Source of the DNA: Arthrobacter sp. ZGTC412 | GTDB taxonomy: Bacteria > Actinomycetota > Actinomycetes > Actinomycetales > Micrococcaceae | NCBI RefSeq assembly: GCF_002929215.1 | Contig: NZ_PJII01000001.1 | Coordinates: 1-64,000, forward strand | Direction of reading: 5' to 3' | Length of the DNA stretch: 64,000 bases | Shown here: piece after piece, positions 37,628 to 46,439 of the stretch | Layout: each line of letters opens with the position of its first letter | Position numbering within the stretch: position 1 is the stretch's first letter | Notes under the pieces: model-generated | Databases searched by the model: none | Told to the model about the DNA's origin: nothing | The model's input: only the letters and a program-made list of their open reading frames with translations | Translations under genes and position numbers: made by a program

Positions 37628-38857
37628 ATGCATCCACGACGGGAAGTTTCCACCCCCACGGCCCCTGCCCCCTGGCAGCGGACCGCGCTCGGAGCCAACC
37701 TCCTGGGGCGCGACGGCGGGCTGGGAGTCACGATCTTCGAAGAAATGACCACCCTGGCGGTCCAGACCGGCGCCATCAACCTGGGCCAGGGCTTTCCAGA
37801 CGAGGACGGACCGCTGGAGATACGCGAAGCCGCCCGCGCAGCCATCGCCTCCGGGGCGAACCAGTACGCGCCGGGCAAAGGCGTCCTGGAGCTGCGCGAA
37901 GCAGTGGCTGCGCACCAGCAAAGGTTCTACGGACTCTCCCCCGACCCACAGACCGAGGTGATCGTCACTACCGGCGCCACCGAGGGCATCGCCGCCTCCC
38001 TGCTGGCGTTTACCGGACCCGGCGACGAGGTGCTGACCTTTGAACCGTTCTACGACTCGTACGGCGCAGTCATCGGCCTTTCCGGCGCCACCCACGTAAC
38101 GGCACCCCTGCTGGCCCCGGACTTCATGCCTGACCTCGCCGCCCTGGAGTCGGCTTTCAACGAGCGGACCCGGGTGGTACTGCTGAACAACCCGCACAAC
38201 CCCACCGGCGCCGTCTTTCCGCGCGCGGTGCTGCAGCGCGTCGTCGACCTGGCCCGAAAGCACGACTGCCTGATCGTCACCGACGAGGTTTACGAACACC
38301 TCACCTTCGGCGACCGCCACGTGCCCGTGGCATCCCTGCCGGGCGCCGGCGAGCGGACGATCACCATTTCCTCGGCCGGAAAGACCTTCTCCCTGACCGG
38401 CTGGAAGATCGGCTGGCTCACAGGTCCGGAGGAACTCGTGTCTGCTGTGCGCACGGTCAAGCAGTTCCTCACCTACAGTTCGGGCACGCCGTTCCAGTCG
38501 GCGATTGCCATGGGCCTCGGCCTGCCGGACGCTTTTTACAAAGATATTGCCGACACCCTGAAGCGCAAGCGGGACATCCTCAGCGAAGGCCTCCGGGCGG
38601 CGGGCTTCGACGTTTTCACCCCGCAGGGAACCTACTTCGTCAACGTGGACACTGCACCGCTGGGCATTCATGACTCTGTGGAGCTGGCGCGCAAGCTCCC
38701 TGGCCTGGTTGGGGTGGCCGCCATCCCGGTCCCTGTTTTCTGCCATCCCGAGGGAGCTGAGAGGACGCGCAGCCTCCTCCGGTTTGCGTTCTGCAAAAAG
38801 ACCGGGGTCCTGGAGGAAGCCGCCGCCCGGCTGGCTACCCTCAGCGACCGGCTTTGA
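37628..38857 (+). CDS. PLP-dependent aminotransferase (class I/II)
   Basis: The 409-residue protein has fold-type I aminotransferase features: NLGQGFPDEDGP, NQYAPGKGVLELREA, VTTGATEGIAA, the NNPHNPTG motif, TDEVYEHLTF and the PLP-binding Lys in SSAGKTFSLTGWKIGW. The VLLNNPHNPTGAVFP block is typical of kynurenine/methionine/arginine-type transaminases; the substrate is not determined. The start is uncertain between ATG 37601 and 37628; neither has a good ribosome site. The stop overlaps the next gene (TGATG), so the two form a coupled pair. Confidence 0.88.
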   Translation: MHPRREVSTPTAPAPWQRTALGANLLGRDGGLGVTIFEEMTTLAVQTGAINLGQGFPDEDGPLEIREAARAAIASGANQYAPGKGVLELREAVAAHQQRFYGLSPDPQTEVIVTTGATEGIAASLLAFTGPGDEVLTFEPFYDSYGAVIGLSGATHVTAPLLAPDFMPDLAALESAFNERTRVVLLNNPHNPTGAVFPRAVLQRVVDLARKHDCLIVTDEVYEHLTFGDRHVPVASLPGAGERTITISSAGKTFSLTGWKIGWLTGPEELVSAVRTVKQFLTYSSGTPFQSAIAMGLGLPDAFYKDIADTLKRKRDILSEGLRAAGFDVFTPQGTYFVNVDTAPLGIHDSVELARKLPGLVGVAAIPVPVFCHPEGAERTRSLLRFAFCKKTGVLEEAAARLATLSDRL

Positions 38858-39645
38858 TGCGGGCAGGCAGCAATGGGCGGGCGGAACGGTTCCTTCGCAC
38901 CACCGGGCAACACGCAACCATCGAACCGGACGCCTTCACCGACGGCAGCTACGTACTCAGCATCGGCGGCGCGGAGCAGTCCCATGTGAACCTTTCACGG
39001 CCGGACGAGATCTTCTACGAGTATCTGCGGCGGATCGGCCATCTGGTGGATTTGGCCGCCCCTGCAGGAATGCCCGTGGCGGCACTGCATCTGGGGGCAG
39101 GCGCGCTGACTCTGGCCCGCTATATCCAGGCGACCCGCCCGGGGTCGGTCCAGCACGCGGTGGAGCTGGAACGTGAACTGCTGGATTTCGTCCTGCGCCA
39201 GCTGCCCCTCCAGGAGGGGACGGACCTGCACACCATTATCGGGGATGCCCGCGGTGCCCTCGCTGAACTCGAACCCGAACGCCGGTTCGACGTCGTCATC
39301 CTGGACATCTTTTCCGGCCCGGAAGCGCCGGAGCACCTTGCCTGCACTGAGTTCTACGGCGAGGTGCGGGAACGGCTCACCCCGCGCGGGCTGCTGATCG
39401 TCAATGTGGGCGACGAGCCGGGGCTCACCCTGGTCCGCAGCCAGGTGGAAGCAATGCGGCGGGCGATGGGCGACGTGGCCGCGTTTGCCGAAACAGGAAT
39501 GTTCGAGGGCCGCTACCCGGGCAACATCGTCCTCGTCGGCACCCAGACGCCCTGGCCTGAAGACTGGTCCGCGGAATTAGTGTCCCGCGGCCCGCATCCC
39601 GCTAAGGTCCTGGCCGGCGTGGACCTGGACGCACTGGCGCCCTAG
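38857..39645 (+). CDS. Spermidine-synthase-like methyltransferase-fold protein
   Basis: This 262-residue Rossmann-fold protein carries a glycine-rich nucleotide site LHLGAGALTLARYIQ, an acidic strand end VELERELLDF and DVVILDIFSGPEAPEHL, the pattern of spermidine synthase (SpeE) relatives that bind decarboxylated SAM or SAM. The characteristic polyamine residues cannot be verified by eye, so a polyamine role is not claimed. It overlaps the aminotransferase by TGATG and ends four bases into the convergent rsmD. Confidence 0.8.
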   Translation: MRAGSNGRAERFLRTTGQHATIEPDAFTDGSYVLSIGGAEQSHVNLSRPDEIFYEYLRRIGHLVDLAAPAGMPVAALHLGAGALTLARYIQATRPGSVQHAVELERELLDFVLRQLPLQEGTDLHTIIGDARGALAELEPERRFDVVILDIFSGPEAPEHLACTEFYGEVRERLTPRGLLIVNVGDEPGLTLVRSQVEAMRRAMGDVAAFAETGMFEGRYPGNIVLVGTQTPWPEDWSAELVSRGPHPAKVLAGVDLDALAP

Positions 39646-40319
39646 TCCTGATCGACCGCGTCTTCTTCGACGTCGTCCGGGTCGACCCTGTCTTTATCCA
39701 CCTCGTCCGGGTCGATGGCGTCCGGCACAAACGGCTCTGCGAACCACAGCCGGGTCTCGCCGTATTTCTTCTCAGCAAACCGCGCCAGGCCACCAGGCCA
39801 GCTCGGTTCCGGTGAGCGGGACGACCGTTCCACCACCAGCACAGCCGCCGGCGAAAGATGAGCGGAGAGTTTTTCGAGCACCGCTGACAGCGCGATCTCG
39901 TCCAGATGATAGGGCGGGTCCGCGAACACCAGGTCCCAGGTTGCAGTGTCGGCGGCGCGTTCCAGGAAGGGCTCGACTTTTGAGCGGTGGACAGTCACGG
40001 CTTTGCGGCCCAAGACCCCATTGATGAGGTCGGCATTGCGTTGGCAGACGGCACTCGCCTTGGCATCGAACTCCACCAGGTCCACTGTCTGCGCGCCCCT
40101 GCTGCCGCTCTCCACACCCAGCGAGCCTGAGCCGGCGTACAGGTCCAGCACCCGCGCCCCGCTGATGACGTCAAAAGCATCCAGCCGCGAGAAGAGTGCC
40201 TCCTTAACCCGGTCGGTGGTGGGCCTTGTCAGGGACCCCGGAACGGACTGAAGGGGGGTACCGCCCGCGGCTCCGGCAACGATCCTGCTCACTGGGCGCC
40301 CGCGCTTCGGCCGCCGCAC
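39642..40319 (-). CDS. rsmD: 16S rRNA (guanine-966-N2)-methyltransferase
   Basis: RsmD methylates G966 of 16S rRNA in the assembled 30S. The 225-residue protein has RIVAGAAGGTPLQSVPGS and RPTTDRVKEALFS, SAM motif VLDLYAGSGSLGVES and the catalytic DPPY in LVFADPPYHL. An acidic tail of about 25 residues (repeated Asp-Pro-Asp-Glu/Val units) follows the normal end, near 200, and is also the region overlapping the + strand gene. A GTG nine codons downstream is a possible alternative start. Confidence 0.94.
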   Translation of the reverse strand: MRRPKRGRPVSRIVAGAAGGTPLQSVPGSLTRPTTDRVKEALFSRLDAFDVISGARVLDLYAGSGSLGVESGSRGAQTVDLVEFDAKASAVCQRNADLINGVLGRKAVTVHRSKVEPFLERAADTATWDLVFADPPYHLDEIALSAVLEKLSAHLSPAAVLVVERSSRSPEPSWPGGLARFAEKKYGETRLWFAEPFVPDAIDPDEVDKDRVDPDDVEEDAVDQD

Positions 40320-40337
40320 ATTTTGCGTTCAACAGTG

Positions 40338-42602
40338 CTAACCGCGTTCAAGGAACGCCTCCTTTTCGGGATTGAGGTACTTGTCGATTGCTTCGGCCAG
40401 ATCCGGATGCCTGCCCAGCGAGGGGTCCTGCGCCACGATCTGCTGGGCATCGTCCCTGGCGCGGCTGATGATGGCTTCGTGTTCGAGCACGCGCAGCAGT
40501 TTCAAGGTGGAGCGACCGCCGGACTGGGAGGCGCCCAGGATGTCGCCCTCGCGGCGCAGCTTGAGGTCCTCCTGGGAAAGTTCAAACCCGTCGGTGGTGG
40601 CAGCGACTGCGTCCAGTCTGCGCCGGCTGGGGTGTTCAGGTTCCAAAGCGGTGACCAGCAGGCAGGTCCCGGGCAACCCACCTCTACCCACCCGGCCGCG
40701 CAGCTGGTGCAGCTGCGAGATGCCAAACCTGTCGGCGTCGAGGATGACCATTAAGGTGGCGTTGGGGACGTCGACGCCCACCTCAATCACGGTGGTGGAG
40801 ACCAGCAGCTTAACGCTATTTGCCGTAAAGCCGGCCATGGCGGCGGACTTCACCTCGGGCGGCTGGCGCCCGTGCAGCGGTGCCAGTGGAACCCCCGCAA
40901 GGGCGGGTTCGTCCAAGAGTTGTTCGACGACGGCGGTCACTGATGCGAGTTCCCGTCCGGTTTCCCCATCGGGGCCTTCGGCGAGGTCGGCTTCCCCGGG
41001 GCTGAAGTCGCCGTCATCATCGGTCCCGATCTTTGGACAAACGACGTACACCTGGTGTCCGGCATCGATTTCCTCACGGGAACGGGCCCAGATGCGGCCG
41101 GCCCAGGCAGGATTTTCCGCAAGCCCCACCAGGTGGGTGCTGATAGGTGCCCGGCCCGCGGGAAGCTCGTCCAGAACCGACGTTTCAAGATCTCCGAACA
41201 CCGTCATGGCAACGGTGCGCGGGATGGGCGTGGCGGTCATGACCAGCAGGTGGGGCGGTTTCCTGGCTTTGGCCCGGAGCGCATCCCGTTGCTCCACGCC
41301 GAAGCGGTGCTGCTCATCCACCACGATCAGGCCAAGATCGTAGAAGGTGACGTTGCCGCTGAGCAGTGCATGGGTGCCGATGATGATCCCGGCTGTCCCG
41401 GAGGCTGCATCGAGCAGAGCCTGCTTCCGTGCCGCAGTGGGCATGGAGCCTGTCAGCAGCGTGACCTGGACGGAGGCGTCGTCGAGCCCTCCCAGCAGGC
41501 CGTCCTTGGAGAGCGGCCCCAGTGCGCGGCGGATGGACTCGAAGTGCTGCGCCGCGAGAACTTCTGTCGGCGCCAGCAGTGCCGCCTGACCCCCAGCGTC
41601 CACCACCTGCAGCATGGCCCGCAGCGCCACGACGGTCTTTCCGGACCCCACTTCGCCCTGCAGCAGCCGATTCATCGGAGAGTCGCGGGCCAGTTCCGCT
41701 GCGAAGGTTTTCCCGACGGCGGCCTGCCCGGCGGTGAGGGTGAAAGGGAGGTTTGCGTCAAAGCCGGCAAGCAGGCCGTCAGGGACGGGCCGGCGTGCCG
41801 TGGCTTCCTCCGCGGCCAGTTGCGCCCGGCGCCGGGCCAGCGCGGACTGCAGCACGAGCGCTTCGTGGTACCGCAGCCGGTCCCGTGCCCGCCGCCAGTC
41901 GTCGGGAGATTCCGGAGTATGGATAAGCCGGTACGCCTGGGCAAGCGGCAGGAATCCCTCGCGTGCGGCGACGGAGGGCGGGACGGGATCGGGCAGGGCG
42001 TCAAGGTCCACGGTTTCAAGCAGTGTTGAAACGGCCTTCTGGATCTTCCAGCTGGGAAGCTTGGACGTCGCCGGATAGACCGGAACGGGCATGGCCGCGA
42101 GCTTTTCCGGGTCCTGGCCGCCATCGCTGGAAGAGTCTTCGTCCAGGAGCTGGAAGTCGGGGTTGGTGAGGCCCAGTGTTCCCTTAAAGCTGGTGACCTT
42201 TCCGGAGAACAAAGCCCGGCGTCCCGGCAGGAGATCGGTTTTCGCTTTGTAGCCGTTGAAGAAGCTGATTTTGAGGGTACCCGGGACTTTGCCCCGGTAG
42301 TCCGTGCCGCCTACCAGCCGAAGGCCTTGCTGCCCGTCGTCATCGGAAATCACGACGTCGGTAATGGTCCCGCGGCGTGCCTGCATGTTCCGGGTGCTGC
42401 TGGACAGCACCCGGGCGATGAGGGTGACTTCCTCGTCAAGGGGGATGTCGCTGATGGGCGTCAGCTCGCCGCGGTTCATGTAGCGGCGCGGGAAGTAGTT
42501 CAACAGGCCGTCCACCGTGGTGATGCCAAGGTGCTTTTCGATGACCGCTGCGGAACGTTTGCCGAGGCGCCGTTCCAGCGCAAGGTCCAATTCAGCGCTC
42601 AT
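40338..42602 (-). CDS. recG: ATP-dependent DNA helicase RecG
   Basis: RecG remodels stalled replication forks and Holliday junctions. The 754-residue protein has an N-terminal wedge/OB region (about 40-180), helicase core with Walker A GEVGSGKTVVALRAM, the VVDEQHRFGVEQR (DExH-type) box and the later ATTVIEVGVDVPNAT and QLRGRVGRG motifs. The ATG at 42602 overlaps the end of the upstream DhaL-domain gene. An ORF start at 42608 (GTG) is also possible. rsmD follows after 18 bases. Confidence 0.96.
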   Translation of the reverse strand: MSAELDLALERRLGKRSAAVIEKHLGITTVDGLLNYFPRRYMNRGELTPISDIPLDEEVTLIARVLSSSTRNMQARRGTITDVVISDDDGQQGLRLVGGTDYRGKVPGTLKISFFNGYKAKTDLLPGRRALFSGKVTSFKGTLGLTNPDFQLLDEDSSSDGGQDPEKLAAMPVPVYPATSKLPSWKIQKAVSTLLETVDLDALPDPVPPSVAAREGFLPLAQAYRLIHTPESPDDWRRARDRLRYHEALVLQSALARRRAQLAAEEATARRPVPDGLLAGFDANLPFTLTAGQAAVGKTFAAELARDSPMNRLLQGEVGSGKTVVALRAMLQVVDAGGQAALLAPTEVLAAQHFESIRRALGPLSKDGLLGGLDDASVQVTLLTGSMPTAARKQALLDAASGTAGIIIGTHALLSGNVTFYDLGLIVVDEQHRFGVEQRDALRAKARKPPHLLVMTATPIPRTVAMTVFGDLETSVLDELPAGRAPISTHLVGLAENPAWAGRIWARSREEIDAGHQVYVVCPKIGTDDDGDFSPGEADLAEGPDGETGRELASVTAVVEQLLDEPALAGVPLAPLHGRQPPEVKSAAMAGFTANSVKLLVSTTVIEVGVDVPNATLMVILDADRFGISQLHQLRGRVGRGGLPGTCLLVTALEPEHPSRRRLDAVAATTDGFELSQEDLKLRREGDILGASQSGGRSTLKLLRVLEHEAIISRARDDAQQIVAQDPSLGRHPDLAEAIDKYLNPEKEAFLERG

Positions 42603-43611
42603 GCCCACTGGAGTTCACTGCATCCGTGTGCGGTACCTGCGGCAGGGCAAGTTCGCTGATACTGATCTGGACCGGCTCGCCGAGGGACCGGATGATGGCA
42701 ACAGCCGGTTCAGGAGCAGGAACGTGGACGTGAACCCGCCAGCGGTAGTTTCCGTCACTGTCGGGACTGCTGCCCACCTGGCTCATGATGACTGATTCGC
42801 CGATCTCGTCAAGCTGCTGCCGGAGCGTTGCGGCGTTCAGCGGCGAGAGGTTGATGGTGCACATGACTTCGACGCCATCGTCATCCGGCAAGGCCGTGTG
42901 GATATGGGGATCGGATACGTCGTAGCCGTGAAGACCGTCAAGGAGCTCGCTTTGGAGTTCCTCACCCAGGACAGCGGACCGGAGGCAGTCCAGGATCAGG
43001 AGCATTCCCACTCCGCCGGCATCCACCACGTGCGCGGACGTCAGTGCGTCCAGCTGATCCTCAGTCCGGATGACGGCAGCAAGAGCAGCTTCGACGGCGG
43101 CATCAAGGGCCAGGCCCAGGGCGTGGTTGCTGTCATCGCCGTTCTGCCCCGCATCCACCGCGGCTGCCGCCCGCGCAGCAGCCTCCATGACTGAAAGCAT
43201 CGTTCCGGGGACGGGATCGCTGAGCGCTGACCATGCACGGATCTGGGCGCGGTTCAGGGCAGCTGCCAGCAGTGTTGAGGTCAGCCGGGTGTGACCCGTC
43301 AGGGGCTCAGCCGCGGCGCATAGGAACACGGAGAACAGGGTGCCGGAGTTGCCCCTTGCCTCCTCCATGGCCGCCTGGCCGGCGCTGGCCAGGACAGCAC
43401 CCACGTCCAGTTGTGCGGGCTGGTCCCCGGCTGCCGCCGCAGACTGGGCGGCGGCACGGACGGTGAGGTACAGGTTAGTACCCGTGTCGCCGTCGGCCAC
43501 CGGGAAGATATTGATGGCATTGAGGCGGTCGCTGTGGTTCCCAAGGACGGTCTCAGCCTTGCCCAACCACCTCTTCATCGCTTGCGCGTTGGCGGCAACC
43601 TTAGTGTGCAA
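42592..43611 (-). CDS. DhaL/DAK2-domain protein (FakA-like)
   Basis: The 339-residue protein has the kinase-type ATP loop NIFPVADGDTGTNLYLTV near residue 34-50 with conserved Asp residues and GNSGTLFS. This is the DAK2 fold found in FakA fatty-acid kinases and in dihydroxyacetone kinase. Linkage to recG is common in actinobacteria and firmicutes. The start is uncertain: TTG 43611 overlaps thiL by 11 bases, ATG 43578 lies 11 codons later. Which acyl substrate, if any, is used is not known. Confidence 0.85.
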   Translation of the reverse strand: MHTKVAANAQAMKRWLGKAETVLGNHSDRLNAINIFPVADGDTGTNLYLTVRAAAQSAAAAGDQPAQLDVGAVLASAGQAAMEEARGNSGTLFSVFLCAAAEPLTGHTRLTSTLLAAALNRAQIRAWSALSDPVPGTMLSVMEAAARAAAAVDAGQNGDDSNHALGLALDAAVEAALAAVIRTEDQLDALTSAHVVDAGGVGMLLILDCLRSAVLGEELQSELLDGLHGYDVSDPHIHTALPDDDGVEVMCTINLSPLNAATLRQQLDEIGESVIMSQVGSSPDSDGNYRWRVHVHVPAPEPAVAIIRSLGEPVQISISELALPQVPHTDAVNSSGHER

Positions 43612-44647
43612 AGTGATCCCATCCCCCGGTGTCCGCGGCCCGGCCCGCTATTTTGACGCTCGGGCTTTCGTTGCTTCCCAATGCTTGTACCGAGCCTATC
43701 GCAGTGAATCCGGCAGGAAGCTGAACATCGGGTGGGAATGTGGCAAGCAGTCCGTGGTCCTCCCCGCCACCCAGCACCCACGCCATCGGGTCCGTTCCCA
43801 ACAGTTCCGATGCGGGCCGCAGCACATCCGCCAGCGCCCGCAGCTGCGCCGGATCCAGGTCCATGGTTTGGCCGCTGGCCGCCGCCAACCGCAACCCGTC
43901 CCGCAGCAGGCCATCAGAAATATCCAGCATCGCAGTGGCGCCGGCGGCCCGGGCAGCAGGCCCGGCAGCCAAAGGGGGCCGGGGCCTGCACTGCAGGTCC
44001 AGGAAGACGCGCTGTTCAGGGCGGAGGGCATCGATGTCTACCGTCGACTCAAGAAGCGCCAGGCCCGCGGCCGCATGCCCTGCCGTTCCCGCAAGCGCCA
44101 GGACATCCCCTGCTTGCGCGCCTGACCGGAGGACGGCGTGGTTGCCGTCGAGCGTACCCAGGACGGCAACCGTGACAGAGATTTCCCGGCCCTTCCCCAG
44201 GTCGCCTCCCGCCACCGAACACCTGGCGGCGCCCAGGTCCCTGATTCCCGCTGTCAGTCCTTCCGCCAGGGCCTCCACCCAGGTGACGGGTGTCTCCGGC
44301 GGAAGGGTCAGGCTCACGACGAGGGACGTGGCCGTGGCTCCCATTGCGTTGATGTCGCTGAGGTTCTGCGCCGCTGCTTTCCAGCCGACGTCGAACCCGG
44401 TGGTCCGGTAGCCGTTGGGCCATTCCAGGCGAAAGTCCTGGTCCTGGACCTGTGTGTCAATGCTGATGACGGTCTTCCCGTCCGGCGCCGCCACCACGGC
44501 GGCATCATCACCCGGACCGAGCAGGGTGGCCTGGCTGTGGTCCCCTCCCATGGAGAGGCGCGGAAATATCCGCCCCAGCAGCTCGGCTTCGGAGAGGGCA
44601 GCGACGGCGGGCGGTTGCTCTTGGACGGTTATACGCTTTTCAGGCAC
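43601..44647 (-). CDS. thiL: Thiamine-monophosphate kinase
   Basis: ThiL phosphorylates thiamine phosphate to the active cofactor TPP. The 348-residue protein has LLGPGDDAAVVAAPDGKTVISIDTQVQ at the ATP site and DISDGLLRDGLRLAAAS, matching the AIR-synthetase-like fold. The start is GTG 44647. The gene is divergent from the DUF3515 lipoprotein gene, with 104 bases between. It supplies the last step of the pathway that begins with riboswitch-controlled thiC in this window. Confidence 0.94.
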   Translation of the reverse strand: MPEKRITVQEQPPAVAALSEAELLGRIFPRLSMGGDHSQATLLGPGDDAAVVAAPDGKTVISIDTQVQDQDFRLEWPNGYRTTGFDVGWKAAAQNLSDINAMGATATSLVVSLTLPPETPVTWVEALAEGLTAGIRDLGAARCSVAGGDLGKGREISVTVAVLGTLDGNHAVLRSGAQAGDVLALAGTAGHAAAGLALLESTVDIDALRPEQRVFLDLQCRPRPPLAAGPAARAAGATAMLDISDGLLRDGLRLAAASGQTMDLDPAQLRALADVLRPASELLGTDPMAWVLGGGEDHGLLATFPPDVQLPAGFTAIGSVQALGSNESPSVKIAGRAADTGGWDHFAH

Positions 44648-44751
44648 GCCACTACGCTACAGCGGGCCCCCGACATCGGCGGTGTGGGGCCGCCGGTACC
44701 GCCGCCGGCGCGGTGCCCGGAAGATCGGGCCGCAACGATAGTCTTGGAGTT

Positions 44752-45255
44752 ATGCCCCGTCCCGAGCTTTCCCAGCCCGCCCGCGCTGCCAGGATGGCGC
44801 TGGCCGGGACTGTTGCTTCCCTCGCCTTGGCCTCTTGCTCCCCCGCCGTCGACGTCCCCGCGGCCCGGGATGCCGCTAACCCCGCGTGCGCTCCCATGAT
44901 GGTGGCCTTGCCGGAAGCCATTGGTGACTCGGCGCTGCGCAAGACGAACAGCCAGGCCACCGCGGTCTGGGGCGATCCGTCCCTGGTGATCCTTCGCTGC
45001 GGAGTCAACGTGCCCGGCCCCACCACGGACCGCTGCGTAACCGTCAACGGAGTCGACTGGGTGATCAAGGAAGGCAACCCCGTCTGGACGCTGACCACCT
45101 ATGGCCGGGAGCCCGCTACCGAAATCCTGATAGATCCTGACAAGATCAGCTCTGCCACTGTCCTGGCCGATCTTGCCGTTGCCGCAGGTGAGATCCCGCC
45201 CACCCGGAACTGCGTGGGCCAGGAAGAGCTGCAGGACCTGCCGCAAAGCCGGTAG
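44752..45255 (+). CDS. DUF3515 family lipoprotein
   Basis: The 167-residue protein has a signal peptide with lipobox LALASC and Cys29 as the probable lipidation site, so it should be anchored on the outer face of the membrane. The rest matches DUF3515, an actinobacterial family of unknown function; Cys pairs (Cys at CAPMMVA and VILRCGVNV, and DRCVTVNG, RNCVGQEE) may form disulphides. Start at ATG 44752 after GGAG. DUF3515 genes lie beside ddl and thiL in related genomes, as here. Confidence 0.82.
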   Translation: MPRPELSQPARAARMALAGTVASLALASCSPAVDVPAARDAANPACAPMMVALPEAIGDSALRKTNSQATAVWGDPSLVILRCGVNVPGPTTDRCVTVNGVDWVIKEGNPVWTLTTYGREPATEILIDPDKISSATVLADLAVAAGEIPPTRNCVGQEELQDLPQSR

Positions 45256-45288
45256 GTCCCAGTGGCTCAACCAACGGAAGTCGAGCCG

Positions 45289-46437
45289 TCAGCGGAGACC
45301 TGTCTTGCGGTTCAATGCCAGGTAGATGAGTTCGTCGATCAGCTCGGCGTAGTCCAGCCCTGATGCGGCCCACATCTGCGGGTACATGCTTTTCGGGGTG
45401 AAGCCCGGCATGGTGTTGATCTCATTGATGATCAGCCGGCCGTCCGGCGTGTAAAAGAAATCCACCCGGCTCAGGCCCTCTGCTCCCACCGCGTCAAAGG
45501 CGGCTGCGGCGAGCTCCCGCACCCTTGCGATCGCTTCCTCCGGGAGGTCTGCCGGGCAGCTGAGCGATGCGGCATCGTCCTCGACGTACTTGGCGTTGAA
45601 GTCGTAGAATTCGTGACTCCCTCCGGCCACGGAGATCTCACCCGGCATGGACGTCCGGGGAGCATCAGTGCCCCTGCCTTCCAGCACCGCGCACTCAATT
45701 TCCCGGCCGGTGATGCCGGCTTCAATCACCAGTTTGAGGTCGTGCCGCCGTGCTTCCTCGATGGCGGCGTCCAGCTCATCGAGTGAATCGACTTTCGAGA
45801 TTCCCATGGACGATCCGGCCCGCGCAGGCTTTACAAAAACGGGGAAACCGAGCCGGTCCACCTGCTTCCGTACGGATTCCGCATCCTTGCGCCATTGCCT
45901 GTCGGTCACCGCGATGTAAGGGCCAACCTGAAGGCCCGCAGCCTCAAAAACCACTTTCATAAAGTGCTTGTCCATGCCCACTGCCGAAGCCAGGACGCCG
46001 GCTCCGACGTACCGGGTGTCGGAGAGTTCCAGCAACCCCTGGATGGTGCCGTCCTCGCCGAACGGGCCATGCAGAAGCGGGAACACCACGTCCACGGCAC
46101 CGAGTTCCTGCGGGACCTCGTTCGGGGAGGCCACGATCAGCTGGTGTTCGCCGCCGATCTGGGCCAGCGTCACCGTTTGCTGCGACGGAACCACCTCCGG
46201 CAGCGAGGACGCTGCCAGGGACCACTGTGCAGTATCGGCGGCGGCCAGAACCCATTGCCCCGACTTGGCGATCCCGATGGGGATGACCTCGTACTTATCC
46301 TTGTTTATAGCGCCAAGGACGCCGGCAGCAGTCACGCAGCTGACGGCATGCTCGCTGGAACGGCCACCGAAAAGTACCGCCACCCGGGGCTTTACCCCGC
46401 CGGCCGGCTCTGCCGCGGTCAGTTTGTCGTGGGACAT
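45289..46437 (-). CDS. ddl: D-alanine--D-alanine ligase
   Basis: Ddl makes the D-Ala-D-Ala dipeptide of peptidoglycan precursors. The 382-residue ATP-grasp protein has VAVLFGGRSSEHAVS near residue 19, HGPFGEDGTIQGLLE, and the C-terminal INEINTMPGFT with metal-binding Asn/Glu. It is convergent with the DUF3515 gene (33 bases), with no strong terminator. It lies two bases after gpsA. Confidence 0.95.
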   Translation of the reverse strand: MSHDKLTAAEPAGGVKPRVAVLFGGRSSEHAVSCVTAAGVLGAINKDKYEVIPIGIAKSGQWVLAAADTAQWSLAASSLPEVVPSQQTVTLAQIGGEHQLIVASPNEVPQELGAVDVVFPLLHGPFGEDGTIQGLLELSDTRYVGAGVLASAVGMDKHFMKVVFEAAGLQVGPYIAVTDRQWRKDAESVRKQVDRLGFPVFVKPARAGSSMGISKVDSLDELDAAIEEARRHDLKLVIEAGITGREIECAVLEGRGTDAPRTSMPGEISVAGGSHEFYDFNAKYVEDDAASLSCPADLPEEAIARVRELAAAAFDAVGAEGLSRVDFFYTPDGRLIINEINTMPGFTPKSMYPQMWAASGLDYAELIDELIYLALNRKTGLR

Positions 46438-46439
46438 TG

